DNA from: Calamus simplicifolius | Lineage: Eukaryota; Streptophyta; Magnoliopsida; Arecales; Arecaceae | Length of the DNA stretch: 64,000 nt | Assembly (NCBI GenBank): GCA_900491605.1 | Contig: UESW01004382.1 | Coordinates: 348,696 to 412,695 of the forward strand | Direction of reading: 5' to 3' | In this document: one piece after another, positions 10,159 to 22,389 of the stretch | Numbering within the stretch: the first letter of the stretch is position 1 | Layout of the letters: every line of letters starts with the position of its first letter | The notes under the pieces: generated by a model | The model's database searches: none | Told to the model about the DNA's origin: nothing | The model's input: the letters and a program-made list of their open reading frames with translations, nothing else | Translations under genes and position numbers: made by a program

Positions 10159-13100
10159 ATGGCTTCAAAAAATATAATTTCTGACCTGAACAAAGGTGAT
10201 AAGAAACTCAATGGCGAGAATTATCATGTTTGGCATCTTAAGATATAGTATGTTCTAGAGGAACAAGAGGCTTTAGAAGCTGTTAACCATGCCATGGAAG
10301 ATCCTGGTCAAGGTAATGGTATCCAGCAAAGGTGAGACCAGGAGATCTATCGAACTTAAAAAAGAAAGACTCCATAGCTAAGGGCATATTGATAAGTGCT
10401 ATGGAAGATGACCTTGTTTGTGAGTATTAGCAGTATCCTTCGGCTCATGAGGTCTAGGTTGCCCTAAGAGAGAGATTTGCTGGAGTCAGTACAAGTAAGC
10501 TAAGGCAGCTTACTATTAAGCTTGATAGTTATAAGAAGCGTCCTGATCATTCAATGGCACAACATCTTCGGGAGATGTCGAGTATGATTAGAGAGCTAAA
10601 AAATGCTGGACACATTCTGATTGATGAGTAGCAGGTACAGGGAGTGATCCATTCTCTTTCAGATAATTAGGATACTATGAAGCAAAATCTTACCCACAAT
10701 GAGAGTATCAAACCTTTACTGATGTAGCTCGACATGCTGAGCTGAAGGCTGAATGTCTGGAATCCTTAAGGTCTACCGGACATGCATATGTTGCTAAAGG
10801 GTCCAAGGGTGCTCCTGATAAAAAGCGTAAGTGCTTCTAGAAGAAAGATGGTAAAGGTCATGGTAAGAGTCATGCTACTGGACAGTTCAAGAAGAACAAA
10901 GGCAAGGGCAAGTTCTTCCAGAAGAAGAAGGACAAGTCAAAGATAAAATGCTACAGGTGTGGCAAAAAGGGTCATTTTGCTCGTGAATGCTCTGAGAAAA
11001 ATAAGGTAATACATTGTCCTAATGCTCTTGGTGAAATATATGTTTCTAGCACTGTATTGCTTACTAACTCTTATCCTTTGTGGACAATAGACTCAGGAGC
11101 CACAGACCATGTAGCTAAAGAAAGAGCTGCATATGTGAAGTTTCGTCGACTGCCAGCTGGGAGCAAATGGATATATGTAGGGAATAATGCAAGAATAGAA
11201 GTCAAGGGAATAGGCACATGCAAGCTTCAGTTGCATGGTGGAAGAACGTTCTACTTGCATGATGTTCTCTTCGCTTCGGATATTCGATGAAACTTAGTAT
11301 CTATTATTGTTCTTCTTAAAATGGGTTTTACTTTAAATTTTCATGGTAATTGTGTTGACATCTTTAATGATGCTGTTCATTTGGTTTCTGGATATTTGTT
11401 AAATGATTTTATGGTGTTAGACATTGAACCTCATAGTAATTATGTCCATGGTTGTTATTCAATGGTTGCCTCTTCTAGTACTGATAGTGTTAATGATAAG
11501 ATTTGGCATGCTAGATTAGGGCATATTGGACAAAATAGAATGAATAGATTAGCAAGAGAAGGATTGCTGGGTCCTTTAGCTAAAGTGAATTTGTCCATGT
11601 GTGAGCACTGTCTTACTGGAAAAATAACAAGGAAATCATTTGGCAAAGCAGTTAGGGCAAACTTACCTTTACAGTTAATTCATTCGGATATATGTGGTCC
11701 ATTGAGTGCGAGGGCAAGGCATGGAGCCTCTTATTTCATTACTTTTATAGATGACTTCTCGCGTTATGGTCGTATTTACCTTATTTCTCAAAAGTTAGAG
11801 GCATTAGAATGCTTTAAACAATATTTAAATGAAGTTGAGAATCAACTTGAGAAAAAGGTTAAAGCCTTAAGAACGGACCGTGGACGAGAATATTTATCTT
11901 ATATGTTTAAGGCAATATGTAATGAGAAGGGAATAATAAGACAATTAACAATTCTTGGTACTCCACAATAGAATGGAGTAGTAGAGAGAAGAAATCGAAC
12001 TCTTCTCCAGATGGTTAGGTCGATGATGGCGCAGGCTAGTTTGCCGATCTCCTTTTGGGGTGATGCATTGATGACAGCTACTTATATACTTAACCGTGTA
12101 CCCTCCAAGTCAGTTCCATCGACTCTCTATGAATTATGGACAGGCAGAAAACCTAATTTAGCAGAAAACCTGATCTAAGGAGTTATAGAAACCCCATTCC
12201 TCATCGAAGGTTTGAAATAGAAGGGGAAGCATTTATGATTGCTTCCATGGAAGAAGAAGAACCTCGAACTGTGGATGAAGCATTTAACTGCCAAGCCAGA
12301 GAATAGTGGGAGAATGCTATGAAGGAAGAATTAGCCTCAATAAAAGTAACGATGTATGGGACTTAGTTGACCTACTAAAAGGACGTAAGGCAATTGGGAA
12401 CAAATGGGTTCTCAAGATAAAATATAATGTTGATGGGTCAATTCAGAGATATAAAGCCCGACTCGTTGCTAAAGGTTATACTCAACAAGAGGGTATAGAC
12501 TACCAGGACACTTTTTTTTTCCAATTGTAAGATTTGCCTCTATTCGTTTGATTCTAGCCATTATGGGGCAATTAGATCTTGAATTGCACCAGATGGATGT
12601 TAAAACGGCTTTCCTCAATGGTGAACTTAATGAAGAGATCTATATGGAGCAACCTGAAGGTTTCATATTAGAAGGTCAAGAACACAAAGTGTGCAAATTG
12701 AAAAAAATCAATTTATGGCCTTAAACAAGCATCAAGGCAATGGAATATGGGATTCCATTATGTAGTATTTCATATAATTTTGAAATGATAAATAAAGGCC
12801 ATTGTGTCTACATAAAAGCCATTGAAGGAAAATTTGTAATATTGTCATTATATGTTGACGATATTTTGTTGGCCGGAAACGATAATGAATTTGTCATAGA
12901 AGTCAAAGAATGGTTATCTTTCCAATTTCACATGAAGGATATGGGAGAGGCATCTTATATTTTGGGGGTCAAGATAATAAGAGATAGTTCAGGAAAACTT
13001 ATAGCTTTGTCTCAAAAATCTTATATTGCAAAGATTTTGGAATGATTTAAAATGAAGGATTGTAATCCTTGTGATACCCCAATAGCTAAAGGAGAAGTCC

Positions 13101-13824
13101 TGAGCCAAAACATGTGCCCCATCACACCTCGAGAGAAGAAGGAGATGAACAAAAAGCCTTATGCCAGAGCCATTGGAAGTTTGATGTACACTATGGTGTG
13201 TACTAGGCTAGACATCTGCTATGCCGTTGATTTAGTGAGCCATTTTCAGTTGAACCCTGGAATTAAACATTAGAAGGCGGTTAAGAGAATATTGAGATAT
13301 TTGAAAGGCACAACAGAATATTGTATATGTTATCAAGGATCAAATTTGAACTTAAAAGGATACTCAGATGCTAATTGGGCTAAAAATCCAGATGATAGGA
13401 AGTCCACTTCTGGTTATGTTTTCATACTAAATGGTGGCGCCATTACTTGGTTTAGTAAGAAACAAAGTTGTGTGACCTTATCAACAATGGAAACTGAATT
13501 TGTGGCATATTCAGCAGGAGTACAAGAAGCTGTTTTGCTAAAAAGGTTCTTAAAACATCTGAATGTTGCTATGATAGTGGGAGTCCAGTTGTTATACATT
13601 GTGATAATCAAGGTGCCTTAGCATGTTTAAAAGATCCCTAGTATCATAGCAAGTCTAAGCATATCGATATTAAATATCAGTATGTAAGAGATATAATTGC
13701 TAAAGAGCAAGTTGAATTAAGATATATCTCTACTCATCGAATGCTTGCTGATCCTTTCACTAAGCCATTAGCCCGAAATGTTTATGTAGATCATGTAAGA
13801 TCTTTGGGCTTACATAAATTGTAA
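10159..13824 (+). pseudogene. gag-pol: Ty1/copia Gag-Pol polyprotein remnant
   Basis: In a living element this polyprotein would package, reverse-transcribe and integrate the RNA. The ATG at 10159 opens MASKNIISDLNKGDKKLNGE, soon interrupted by a stop (~10241). Domains follow in order. There is a CCHC zinc knuckle CYRCGKKGHFARECSE (10949-10990), then a protease with an intact DSGA at ~11090. The pre-integrase HHCC motif is IWHARLGHIG...CEHCLTGK. The integrase core has HSDICGP and FIDDFSRYG, with a stop after LGTPQ (~11970). The RT has VAKGYTQQEG and an intact YVDD (12851-12862). RNase H has GYSDANWA and LSTMETEFVA, and the C-terminus is ADPFTKPL before TAA at 13824. Several frameshifts and stops lie between RT blocks. 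The copia order (IN before RT) is clear. Confidence 0.92.
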
Positions 13825-14948
13825 TGTACTTATGAACTATTAAGCTATAAACTCAATTGATATAATGGAATTTCATTTAAACAAGCCATGATCTCCTGAT
13901 AAGGATTGTACACACATGTGATTGGTTGATTGTTTGGTTAAGAATGTTCATGAGTACATAATAAAGCATGTCAACAGGTTGAAGATTGGTCTTCTCGCAT
14001 GGACAATCGACTCTATGCACTGCGTGTGTGTGGAGATTAGACGGTTTTGAGCATATAGCTAGGCTATATGGAAAGAGATGACTCAAAATGGAATGTCGCC
14101 TTGACATAAAAAACAAAAGTCAAGATGAGATCATTCTGAATACCTAATGATCGAAGTAAATGTTAAAAGGTATATTTACTTAACCTGTTGAAAAGCCAGA
14201 CATGAGTTCATTAGGATGTTAGCAAGTAAATGTGAATGAACTCAGGTTAGATACTAAAATGTGTCTGAACTTAAGTCTGTATGATGTTGAAGTTATTGAA
14301 CAAATAAGACATGTGCTCTCTTAAGGAGAAGGCAACATCGTAGCATGTGATTCATACCACATGTGCTTAAAAGGACAAAGGGTTAGTAGAAGAATGGTCC
14401 CTGCTTCTTTACTATGCGAAACCCTTAAGATCATTGGATCTCAAATTCATACCCTTATGGACTTTTGGCAGTAGCTCAAAATTTTAATTTAGTGTTGCTA
14501 CTTTAGCATGCTACCTATAAGCCATGAAAGATTCGGTTTAAAGGGGCACGTCTAGTAAAGCAGATAATTAGAGTTAGAGAGTTACTAGTTGAAAAGGAAG
14601 ACTAATCTTATTAACACCCGTACATGTATTCACTGGCTGGCCAATTATGCTGCCTGTTTAAAGTGGTATCATAATTATGATTACAATGTAATGAAAGTGG
14701 TTAAGCATGTTCTTGTTGATTAATTAATAAAGGGATCAGATATGCTTGAACCGATGAAATAGAGAGAGTCTAGGGTACTGCAAGATATTATGGTGAGTCT
14801 CTTTCTTTTGAGGAGTGACTATGTATTCCTAATCGATACATAGTGATATGCTCGAGTATTCTTGCGGGTCACATGGGTTACTTGCCTTAGTATGAAGTGA
14901 TTGATATATTGAGGTTATGATGATTCGGGTCTAAGTTGACCTCGTCTT
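13825..14948 (+). other. Long 3' non-coding region of the copia element
   Basis: About 1.1 kb between the end of pol and the polypurine tract contains no ORF with family motifs. A TGGTATCATAATTATG string near 14662 resembles a primer-binding site but is in the wrong place to act as one. Confidence 0.5.
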
Positions 14949-14962
14949 GTGCGAGTGGGAGA
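14949..14962 (+). promoter_or_regulatory. Polypurine tract of the copia element
   Basis: GTGCGAGTGGGAGA sits directly before the LTR terminus TGTTACAAAC, the position where plus-strand DNA synthesis would be primed. Confidence 0.65.
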
Positions 14963-15342
14963 TGTTACAAACTTGGGTCAGATCCGCCCATGAAGGGTCA
15001 AACCTAACCCTTATGTATCCATTTATTCTGTCCACTTACTCGATGGTTAACAGAGTAGTGGATGGTTGTGAAAGCGGATTTGGTTCTCCGTTATGAGAAC
15101 GAGGGATCAATGGTTGTTTTATTTTTCAGAATAAATACAACTCTTTCACTTGACAAAATGATAATCTCGAGCAAACTGATAAACTAGGAAGACAATCACA
15201 GAGGCATTTAATCTGTGAAATCAAAGTGTTGTTCGTCTCGTAATCATACTTGGATCAGGCAAGATCATCTGAGAAAGAGGACGATTATGATCCACTTCAT
15301 CTAACAATGTTTGAATTTCAAACTACTATTTTAAATCTAACA
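14963..15342 (+). repeat. 3' LTR (380 bp) of the chimeric copia element
   Basis: It begins TGTTACAAAC and ends TTTTAAATCTAACA, giving the TGTTA/TAACA inverted termini, and is followed by the TTATG duplication. Possible TATA-like ATAAATAC lies near 15131. Its first 20 bases recur at 8176-8195; nothing else of it is found at the 5' side. Confidence 0.8.
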
Positions 15343-15347
15343 TTATG
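15343..15347. repeat. Target-site duplication TTATG, right copy
   Basis: Matches 8171-8175 and abuts the CA end of the 3' LTR. Confidence 0.75.
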
Positions 15348-18300
15348 TGCCATGAGTGTGTGTATATAAGAAATACACTAGTATGCTGGGACATACAAAT
15401 GCACATTAAGAATAGAATTGATTTTTAGCTTCACTACAATTCCTTAAGAGGGGAAACATATGCATGCTACCTAAGGAGAACTTTTCATTTAAGAAATTTA
15501 TAAGTGTTGGGCCATTTGTTTATTTAATAGTATTAGTATCATGGGATGCACATATGCAAATTTAGAAAAGAAATTGAGATTTATGTTATGAAAAATTCAA
15601 CTAGATCTGGGGAGAGATAATTTAGGAAGAGATAAATGTGTTTAGAGAAAGATCTTGGAGAGGTAATTAGACTACTAGATGCCATTTTTTCTTTCAAAAA
15701 TTATCCATGCCCTTGGACTGCCAGAGATCATCCTTTCTTTCCAAAATTATCCATGCTCTTGGCTATTATATTTAAATGCTTTCTATGTCAACTAATTAAT
15801 TTGCTTGCAAGAATAAATTTGACAGGCCCGAAGACCTTAAGTTGTTCATTTTAATATAATAATATAGACAATGAATAGCAAGTTGAAAGGCTCATTTTCT
15901 CATGAAAATTATTTTATGATGATGTACCTCTTGTATGCATAACATGGCAATGAAAGAATTATGCTATGATGAAATACAGTCCTTATAAACATTTTGCATA
16001 TTTTCCTTGAGTGTGCCACTTGACCCAATTATTTTATTTAGTAAGAAGAAAAAACACAAATCAAACAAAGGGAAAAGGGAAAGCAAAGCTGGTGGTAGTA
16101 TATGGTCCATGTACTTCACCATCATACTTGTATGTGGTACTTAGATCCATAGGGGTTTGATCTAATTTTGTTTGACAACAACCTAGTTCATCATTTGAAT
16201 CATTGTTTTTTTTTTTGGGATTCGCTCACTAGGATAAATAATGTCTCGGCCATTACATTGCCATCACTTGGCTATTTTGTGAAGATATATCAATTTATAT
16301 TGGCACAATAGATACTAAGTGCCAGAATTATATGCATCACATAGGTAGATATTCATCAAAGGACAAACCAATACCTTTGTTTCAATGTAAATCTTGCTTG
16401 TGACAATTTTGAGGCATCTTGATTACCTTATACACAACAATGGGTAGAAAACATCTTTTATATGTGCATTATGAATTTCATATAACTAATATTTGTCCAC
16501 ATGCTGCTATTAAAATATATTAATAATATTTTTTTTGAGACATGTAAAATATTACTGCTATTCTTGTATTAAACTAGAGGTATTATCTTGTGTGATATTT
16601 TTTCTTTTTCTTGTGTGCTTAAATTATTTAGGTTCTGAGGGAAGAGCTATCAATCCTCACACTGTTCCCAGTCCAACACAACTGAATATGAGCTGGATTT
16701 AGGTTGACTTCCCACACAAGAAAAATCTATAAGATGGTTTGGCAGCTGTTCAAGTTATTAACAGCTCAAAATCTCAAAATCTCTTTGTGGCATAAAAATA
16801 GTGCATAATATAAGTGCCGACAATTAGGCAATGATGCAAAATAGTTCCTCAATGGCCCCAGAACATTGGCATTACCGGAGCATTGACTTTGTGACAACCG
16901 ATGGCAAGGCATTCATCCCCTGATGGGAGACTGAGATGGAATGGAGGTGCTAGGTTGGGGCTAAGCAATGAAGCATTGCGGACAGCCATGTGGGAGGCTC
17001 GAGGAATCCCTTATGTTCTCTTTCTCTCCCCTTTGGGATTGTCTTCCATTCTTTATGATATCAAGGTTTTCTTTTTGTTTGGCATGAGAAGCACTTTCTA
17101 GAAAGCTAGGGCACCGTGGTGGTCCCTCCTTTTCTTCTCCCCAAAATATCATAGAAAAGAATGTCTTCTTCTTCTCCATGCAAGAATCTTTCTCTTGTTT
17201 AATTTTATTGATTGATTCTTTTCTTCTTGGTTACGTTGAATTTTATGGTTTAGTAGGGTTGATATGTTAAATGCCATATCTTGTCTTGTTCTTTTGGTTT
17301 TGAACTCCATTGCTGATGGATTTTGGGAGTGGAACCTATGAATAAGTGGATGGATTTTGGAGTTGATGGGTTCGGGTGGAGAATAAGTTGTCCCCTTCTT
17401 GGTGTAATTTAAACTTATCAGGTTTAATTCCATTGGTTCAAGCTATTCCTTGCTTTCATCATTTTCACTGGGGATTTCTTCTTTGCCTTAGAGATTGTAG
17501 GTTGCTTATTTCAGCACTTCATGTTAAATGACTATTGTACTTTTTGGTTGGCTTCTTGGATCCATCTTTCATTTTAACATTCTGAGTTGTGCAAAGTTCT
17601 TTGATCCTATCATTTTGGTTATTTAGCTTTTATTTTTTTAATAAAAACTGCAAATTTGTCATATCATTTTAGCCTTCTAAATGTACAATGTTGCAACATC
17701 TTGTTCTTATTAATCACTCTAGCTGGTATTATTTTAAATTTTTTTATAAATTCTGAAAACATTTTGTGTCAAATATTCAAGAAGTGTGATTTAATCTATT
17801 TTAGCTTGATAAGTGTCAAGATAGAATCATCCTGCCATCGTCTTGGTGTCCCGATTAATGGATTTTGGGGCACCTATATCTCAAATATTGGGACGAGATG
17901 AGAGGAAAGCACATCCCATTCCATGAGAAAATCATGATGACTTTATCTCATGAAATTTAAAACATTGCTCTCATATTTGACCTCTCAGAATGGAATATGA
18001 AGAAATTAATGAATTTAACAGAAAAGGGGAATAAAGGGAAAAAGTTAGGTAAATCTATATAGACCTTATCTAAATACAAATTGCAACATTGCTTCAGCTA
18101 TGCAAAAACACTACCATCTGATTAACTTAATGCCAATAAAATTGTTATGAGATCTAAAATTACTGTATTTAAGTCCTTTAAGGTCTTGGAGTCATCTAAA
18201 GGCACATGTGAGTTTGTTAGAAGCTTTTGATTGCACTATAGTTACTATTAGATTCCTCGAAAACTATGAAACTACTAAATGAGTGCAGGATTAGCTTGGA

Positions 18301-19238
18301 AAGTCTTGTTCTCTTCAATTGGAACCCTATAAATAGCTTACATACTAGTTCTTAACCAGTGCTTTGCATGATTATTTATATTTTAAAAATTAAAACTTAT
18401 TTATTTTAAAAATTTGCTTAAATTTTTAACACAAGAAATTTTAAAGGATCTAAAATGCTCTAATATATTGTATATTTATATGTATGAAATATCGTTCATC
18501 TTCAAATACATAGTTTGTTTGAAAGATAATGTTTCAGATGTATAATGAGTAGATAATATATAAAGATTACGAATAGGATATATAATAAGTAGATAATATA
18601 TGAAGGACTTGAGAATTAAAGTGGCCGCTTTTAGGTGCACATTTTTGACGGCTAAGATTGATCGATTTGCACATATGAAGGAAAAGATAATTTGTAGCAA
18701 AATCTTAAAAGAATCACTCGAGATATTAAAAGAACCATTCCTCCCTCCTTTGTCAATGGCCTTATTTTAATTTTATTTTAAGTTATGATATAATTTTTTT
18801 TAATTATATAAAAAATAAAAAAAGGGAAGGAGACACATGATAACAAATTAAAGTGTAATTGGAGGTACACAAAATGTTCATAGAAAATGACTAAAAAAAA
18901 GATTAACAGAAAAACTTGATGAAGTATGGAGAAGAGGTTAGGATTTGTTTGGCTTTTCTTCTTTCAAGCTTTTCGTAATTTCTTTTCCCTTGAAAACCAA
19001 AGAGGGCAAAATAAATATCAAAGAAACTAAAAATCTTTTAAAAGTGTCATGCGTTTTTCTCCTTTTTGGTGAATGTTATGATTTTATTTTGCTTTTTTTA
19101 TTTCAGTTTTGTGCTTAAATTTTTTTTTTGATTTATTAATTTGTGTTTAAGAACATATTTCTATTTCTTTTCTCTTTCTTTAGGTCTATGCTTCTATATT
19201 CTTTTGCTCAACACTTATATGAATAGACTTTTACAGTG
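15348..19238. other. Intergenic DNA, no recognisable gene
   Basis: AT-rich with scattered ORFs of 60-95 codons. A locally GC-richer patch at 16890-17060 holds a 66-codon frame (MARHSSPDGRLRWNGGARLG...) without a known family. Nothing I see supports a gene, tRNA or complete transposon here. Confidence 0.45.
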
Positions 19239-19239
19239 C

Positions 19240-19625
19240 TGGAGCTTGCCCTCGGCAGCGATGTTCTGGATTGCATCGCTGCCTTTGCCTGCCACCAATA
19301 GCTGGGGATCTTCATCATCAATGGCAGTAGCATCGTCTCCAACATCCTCCTCCACCACGCCACCACCAATTCTGCAGTCATGACTCTACATGGTCGTTAT
19401 GACATCCTCTTCCCATTCGGCACCATCCTCCTGCTGCTATGCATCACCTCGTGCAAGCTACTTTCTCGATCTCACGTGTAGGGATACAGAGGCACATGAT
19501 CAAAGGGATGTTGGCAAGGCCATTGACGGTGACGTTCAACAACCCGGAGTTCCACTGGCTGCTGGTGGTAGTGGCACCATGGTGGATGATAAGGAGGAAA
19601 CTAAGGAAGAAGTGAAGCCGAGAGG
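19240..19625 (+). pseudogene. AHL (AT-hook, PPC/DUF296 domain) gene fragment
   Basis: AHL proteins bind AT-rich DNA through AT-hooks and assemble through a PPC domain in the nucleus. Here the translation ELALGSDVLDCIAAFACHQ, then a stop, then LGIFIINGSSIVSNILL and TTNSAVMTLHGRYDILFPFG follows the PPC pattern (E-x-G-x-D-V-x-x-x-I-x-x-F-A; L-S/N-G-S-x-x-V-x-N; V-T-L-H-G-R-x-x-I-L). A shifted frame downstream gives ARPLTVTFNNPEFHWL, like the end of the PPC domain. No AT-hook (RGRP core) or start is seen upstream. Stops and frameshifts mark it as dead. It sits where the leader exon of the paralogous block should be. Confidence 0.6.
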
Positions 19626-19797
19626 CATGGAAGCAAGCATGTTAGTCTGTGGACGTAAGCAACCTCATCTCGCACTCCTCACCCTCCTCCCACCATTGTG
19701 CATCACCTTGTGCAGGCTACTTTGTTGACCTTACTTGTGGTGATAGGGGCACACAATCGGAGGGACGTTGGTGGGGCCACTGACGGCGGCATTCAAC
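19411..19797 (+). repeat. Two diverged ~130-bp direct copies within the AHL-like region
   Basis: 19411-19540 and 19670-19797 align colinearly: CATCACCTCGTGCAAGCTAC / CATCACCTTGTGCAGGCTAC, then AGGGATACAGAGGCACA / TGATAGGGGCACACA, and both end near GGC(G)TTCAAC. This is a partial internal duplication of the PPC-like fragment. Confidence 0.7.
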
Positions 19798-19803
19798 TTT
19801 AAA

Positions 19804-20615
19804 ATTAGGTGATGATCTTCTTCAATTTCTCTTTTTCATCCATTAGATCAACTCGTTATCTACATCTATGTGATTTTAATGGAATTTGGATGGCCTTTTG
19901 TTTAATTTCTCAATATTTCCCCTTTTTTTGAAAGGATATAAAAATAAATTTAGGTATCAAATGGTCAGCGATCAAGTTCCAATAACTTTCGATTGTTCTC
20001 GCTATGTTCTACAGAGGAAAAAAAAGGCATCAATAGAAATTTTTGAATAAGCATTTTTGTCATCATCTGCATGTTTAGAGTTCTATATATAATTCAATAT
20101 CATTGTTATCATTGTTCTCTAGTTGGTTCTAATTTTTTTAAATGATTGTATAATTTCATCTTTAATTTTCCTTCTTTTGAGAACCTCATATAATAAAAAA
20201 AAAGTAGACAAGTAGCCTAGGATAAAAAAAGAGGCTTAGTACCATTTCATGTGTGCACTAAAATTTTTTTCCTAAAGGTCATTTATTTGTTTTTATGTTA
20301 GTTTTGCAATGCTCTATTATAATTTAAAATGAACAACATCATATCACTTTGAGGTACACTAGCTTGTAGACTAGAGAAGGTATCTAGTATTTACCCAGTG
20401 GAGCAGCAATACAACTGCTTTCTAAAGATTAGCATGCTAAACCAAGGATACTGAGGTTAAAGTAACCATTTTATTTTTTCGAGAGAAAATAACAATTTGA
20501 AATAGTTAATGCCTCAAGTCTATACAACTGGTGCATGGTGTGATTTGCTGGTCCATGTAGCTACTCCTTCAAAAACAAATTGAGCAGTCATGGATCCTAA
20601 ATCTTTTCATCCTGT
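19804..20615 (+). repeat. Paralogous block, copy 2, left part
   Basis: Colinear with 3973-4757: GGTGATGATCTTCTTCAATT matches the copy 1 intron start, and the blocks continue to ATCTTTTCATCCTGT. It stops exactly where the CACTA element begins and resumes at 23720. Confidence 0.88.
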
Positions 20616-20637
20616 CACTACAAGAAATTCCTGCTTT

Positions 20638-20855
20638 CCCGACACTAAAAATGTCATTTACCAACGCTTAAAAGCGTCGGAAAATATTGTCCCGACGCTT
20701 TTACACGCGTCGTTACGTTGGGAGTGGAGACATTATTTGCCGATGCTTTTGAAAGCATCGGCAAAGCGTCGGGTTGTACCGACGCTTTAAAGCGTCGGAA
20801 CAAGTTGGCTGGATTTGTTTCGCTCTGGCCGACGCTTTAAAGCGTTGGCAATAAT
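20638..20855. repeat. Left subterminal repeat cluster of the CACTA element
   Basis: Several copies, in both orientations, of a palindromic word of the form CCGACGCTTTAAAGCGTCGG (e.g. near 20673, 20740, 20779, 20830), with GATGCTTTTGAAAGCATC variants. Confidence 0.88.
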
Positions 20856-20879
20856 TATTTTTTTTTTAAAAAAAAAGGC

Positions 20880-21136
20880 CGAGGCTCACGTTCTCCCCCG
20901 TGGTGCCCCCTCCCCGCGTTGCCGCCACTGCCATTCCACCCAGAGCTTCCGCTGCTGTCGAACCGATCGCTTGACTCCCCCATGGTGTTGTTCCCAATGG
21001 CTGCATCGATCACCATGGCCATGAATGCTGTGGTAAGGGTGGTGGTAATGTCCATGCTGATGGAGATGGTAACGCTGCTGCCGGCGGCGCATATCGCTTG
21101 TGGATGAGGAGGATCGGAGTTCGATGGCCTCTCTAC
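20880..21136 (-). other. GC-rich segment of unknown origin inside the CACTA element
   Basis: It lies downstream (minus sense) of the last OPT exon. A minus-strand frame gives MDITTTLTTAFMAMVIDAAI followed by a Gly/Ser-rich tail. Base composition resembles a captured exon, but I do not recognise the family. It could be the next captured gene piece or filler. Confidence 0.35.
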
Positions 21137-21545
21137 CTGAGTGGCGTGACGACATACATGAAAAGGAAGAAGCCAACAGCAATGTTAGCGGTGGCAAACC
21201 ACGGGCTGGCAAGCGGACTGTTAAGATAGGCGGAGACGGAGGACCAGTCGAGCCCGATGGCTGCGACCCCAAGCCCTTCATTCCTGATCCCAACTGATGT
21301 GCCAGAACGGAGTTGGGGAAGATCCAACAAATCCACGAGAGAGAGGTTAGCATCTTGAAGAGGTAACCCGGAAACACATAGTATGCAAAGCTACAGATGA
21401 AGGCAATCAAGAAGAATTGATTCCGGGTCAAGCTTCCCCTTGTCCTCTTTTCCTTCTCATGGAGTGCCCTGTATCCAGAATAATATAGCAATCGATGATT
21501 AGATATGGTTAATTTCTGTGAGACTTCTGGTCAGCTTGAAGCAGG

Positions 21546-21587
<42 letters not shown>

Positions 21588-21955
21588 TTACCGGAAGAGG
21601 GAAACTTGAACGAGATTGTAAGGCCACCACATAGCAGCGGGTTCGACCAAATATCTCCTGAATAACCCAGCCCATCCATATCCCAATACCTGCTCTCCTC
21701 CGAAAGAATTGGATCCAATTCAAAGCTCAGAAGATTATAAAAAAACCAATCTTAGACAAGGATTCTGAAAGACACGGTCACCTGCGTGGTGATGATCACG
21801 ATCAATGAAACGAAGAAAGTGAGATGCTTCTTGTAGAAGATCTTGACGGTGGAGATGATGTGGACGGCATAGACGTTGCCGGCGCTGGAATTGGCAAAGA
21901 TGGTGATGAGGACATGCTCCTTGACATTGAAGGGCCCGGGATTGAGCGTTTTTTG
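21137..21955 (-). pseudogene. Captured fragment of an OPT-family oligopeptide transporter gene (three exons)
   Basis: OPT proteins are plant membrane carriers for peptides and metal chelates. Minus-strand exons are 21955-21782 (with NPGPFNVKEHVLITIFAN), 21689-21592 (with VLGYGWAGLFRRYLVEP and AAMWWPYNLVQVSLFR) and 21468-21137 (with ALHEKEKRTRG and FAYYVFPGYLF, then VGFFLFMYVVTP). These are typical OPT motifs. Introns 21690-21781 and 21469-21591 keep GT...AG borders; the second contains a (GA)n tract. Exon 3 ends at a donor-like CAG|GTAGAG. A one-base loss in a G run after LGSGMKGLG shifts the frame. Retained introns show capture at the DNA level, not through mRNA. Both the N-terminal half and the C-terminal end of the transporter are absent. 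Confidence 0.85.
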
Positions 21956-21959
21956 ATAG

Positions 21960-22305
21960 GATAGGAGTGTCTGCTGGGTTTTTTGATGGCGTCGTGGCCA
22001 CGGCCATAGAGAGGCACCAGGGTGTGCTCCGAGATGGATGTCTTGTAGACAGGGCACGGCTGCTGGGAGGTGCACTCAGCCTGCTGCAGCCACTGGTATA
22101 TGCATGGCCAGCAGTAGAGATGGCCGCAGAAAGTGACCACCGGCTCGACGATGAAGTCCAGGCATATATTGCAGTCAAAGCATCCATTGCCGGCTGATGC
22201 CGGCGTGCTGCCATCTAGGCTGCATTTCTTCAGGGGGTCCTGCCTTGCCTGGATTTCCTCCATGCCTTCGCTGGAGGATCCACCTACTGGCCTTCGTCCC
22301 TCCAT
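21960..22305 (-). pseudogene. Captured RING-type E3 ubiquitin ligase fragment (RMA-like)
   Basis: RMA proteins are ER-anchored E3 ligases with an N-terminal C3HC4 RING. The frame opens MEGRRPVGGSSSEGMEEIQA (start codon 22305). The RING follows: CFDCNICLDFIVEPVVTFCG, then HLYCWPCIYQWLQ, then CPVYKTSISEHTLVPLYGRG. Seven of eight zinc ligands are present, but the last Cys of the usual CPVC is Tyr. The C-terminal membrane anchor of RMA proteins is missing: after KKPSRH the sequence runs into the OPT fragment near 21955. An acceptor-like GACAGCAAG lies just before the ATG. Likely an inactive, truncated copy. Confidence 0.85.
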
Positions 22306-22389
22306 CTTGCTGTCAATCCTCTCTTCTTACCAGATGCTCGCTGCGTTAACAAGAAATAGTAAGAACATCAGAGAGGAAGAGCAGCATAC

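Larger units (their letters stand above)
8176..15342 (+). mobile_element. Chimeric Ty1/copia retrotransposon insertion lacking most of its 5' LTR
   Basis: The insertion is bounded by TTATG duplications and begins with the same 20 bases as its 3' LTR (TGTTACAAACTTGGGTCAGA). After base 8195 it diverges completely into ~1.95 kb of sequence unlike the LTR. A decayed gag-pol begins at 10159 and is followed by ~1.1 kb of non-coding DNA, a polypurine tract and a 380-bp 3' LTR. No primer-binding site is visible before gag. Either the 5' LTR and leader were replaced after insertion, or a chimeric cDNA carrying only the terminal 20 bp was integrated. Numerous stops and frameshifts make it inactive. Confidence 0.8.

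Noticed and set aside
14655..14680. TGGTATCATAATTATG as a second primer-binding site
   Set aside because: It lies upstream of the 3' LTR, not after an LTR end, and diverges after ten bases.
21499..21723. Minus-strand ORFs rich in Ser-Leu repeats
   Set aside because: They read through the OPT intron and its (GA)n tract; the correct exon ends at 21592.
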